A stretch of 64,000 nucleotides of DNA, from contig OY769938.1 of the NCBI GenBank assembly GCA_963669295.1, positions 2,914,001 through 2,978,000 of the forward strand, read 5' to 3'. The stretch's first letter is position 1; each line of letters opens with the position of its first letter. Below the pieces are notes generated by a model. The model had not been told where the DNA came from. It saw nothing but the letters and a program-made list of their open reading frames with translations, and searched no databases. The stretch comes from G963669295 sp963669295 (GTDB lineage: Bacteria > Bacteroidota > Bacteroidia > Flavobacteriales_D > CALLUQ01). Below, in pieces: positions 63,696-64,000 of the stretch. Both the position numbers and the translations under genes were made by a program.

Positions 63696-64000
63696 ATGGC
63701 AGAATCTAATATCAGAAGAATCAAGTCGAGCGATATCGAATTAAAAGATAGGCTCGTTGCCATCAACAGGGTAACCAAAGTTACCAAAGGGGGTAGAACA
63801 TTCGGATTTTCGGCCATCGTTGTTGTTGGAAATGAAAGTGGAATCGTTGGACACGGATTGGGTAAAGCAAAAGAAGTGACCGAAGCAATTGCTAAGGGAA
63901 TTGATGATGCTAAGAAGAATCTAATCAAAGTTCCAATCGTGAAAGGCACTGTTCCTCATGCCCAGTATGGTAAGTATGGTGGAGCTAAAATTTACTTGAA
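63696..64000 (+). CDS. rpsE: 30S ribosomal protein S5 (partial, runs off the window)
   Basis: The first 101 residues are visible from the ATG at 63696, 5 bp after rplR. The dsRBD-like N-terminal domain (LKDRLVAINRVTKVTKGGRTFGFS) and the start of the C-terminal domain (GIVGHGLGKAKEVTEAIAKG) are intact. S5 contributes to decoding accuracy and helicase activity at the mRNA entry site. Confidence 0.97.
   Translation, partial: MAESNIRRIKSSDIELKDRLVAINRVTKVTKGGRTFGFSAIVVVGNESGIVGHGLGKAKEVTEAIAKGIDDAKKNLIKVPIVKGTVPHAQYGKYGGAKIYL

Overview
The window looks like a chromosome segment of a Bacteroidota bacterium, most likely a Flavobacteriia-type marine or free-living species (lineage is inferred). The signs are TAnnTTTG -7 promoter elements paired with TTG about 19-21 bp upstream, few Shine-Dalgarno sequences, type IX secretion C-terminal sorting domains, a DUF4290 protein beside murA, and a MurA with Asp in place of the usual active-site Cys. 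No tRNA, rRNA, CRISPR array, integrase or transposase was seen.

Layout. 0-24 kb is mostly housekeeping: a Bax-inhibitor-1 protein, folE and queD; hldD; a MerR regulator and an M23 peptidase divergent from alaS; a DUF5684-like membrane protein; a large unrecognised helical protein; a sigma54-type response regulator without a DNA-binding domain; Ppx/GppA; a NatAB-type ABC exporter; dnaJ-grpE; a TlpA-like thioredoxin; murA with a DUF4290 gene; a UvrD/PcrA helicase; and a T9SS-secreted FG-GAP/UnbV protein. A 1.36 kb non-coding stretch (13.8-15.2 kb) holds two different tandem repeat arrays.

24.1-41.6 kb is the most unusual part. It is a dense accessory cluster with many overlapping stop/start codons: KAS III, acyl carrier protein, KAS III, SDR, GT2 glycosyltransferase, GNAT acyltransferase, two paralogous HTTM-like membrane proteins separated by a tandem repeat made of overlapping mini-ORFs, three tandem JmjC/cupin_8 proteins, three sulfotransferases, an AspH-type beta-hydroxylase, and a TMTC-like membrane protein with TPRs. 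All three cupin_8 proteins keep the two iron-binding histidines and the likely 2-oxoglutarate contacts, but replace the iron-binding Asp of HxD with Ala (HNA). The same substitution defines 2-oxoglutarate halogenases such as SyrB2. My inference is that the cluster builds and decorates an acylated, sulfated and oxidised surface glycan, lipid or protein. The product is unknown.

41.8-52.5 kb encodes small secreted proteins and two large T9SS type B adhesin-like proteins (about 2128 and 858 residues) made of Ig/PKD-like repeats. Both are followed by strong intrinsic terminators. 52.5-64 kb is the fused str-S10-spc ribosomal protein operon, rpsL to rpsE, with a canonical Bacteroidota promoter and no tuf gene between fusA and rpsJ. 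It runs off the window end inside rpsE.
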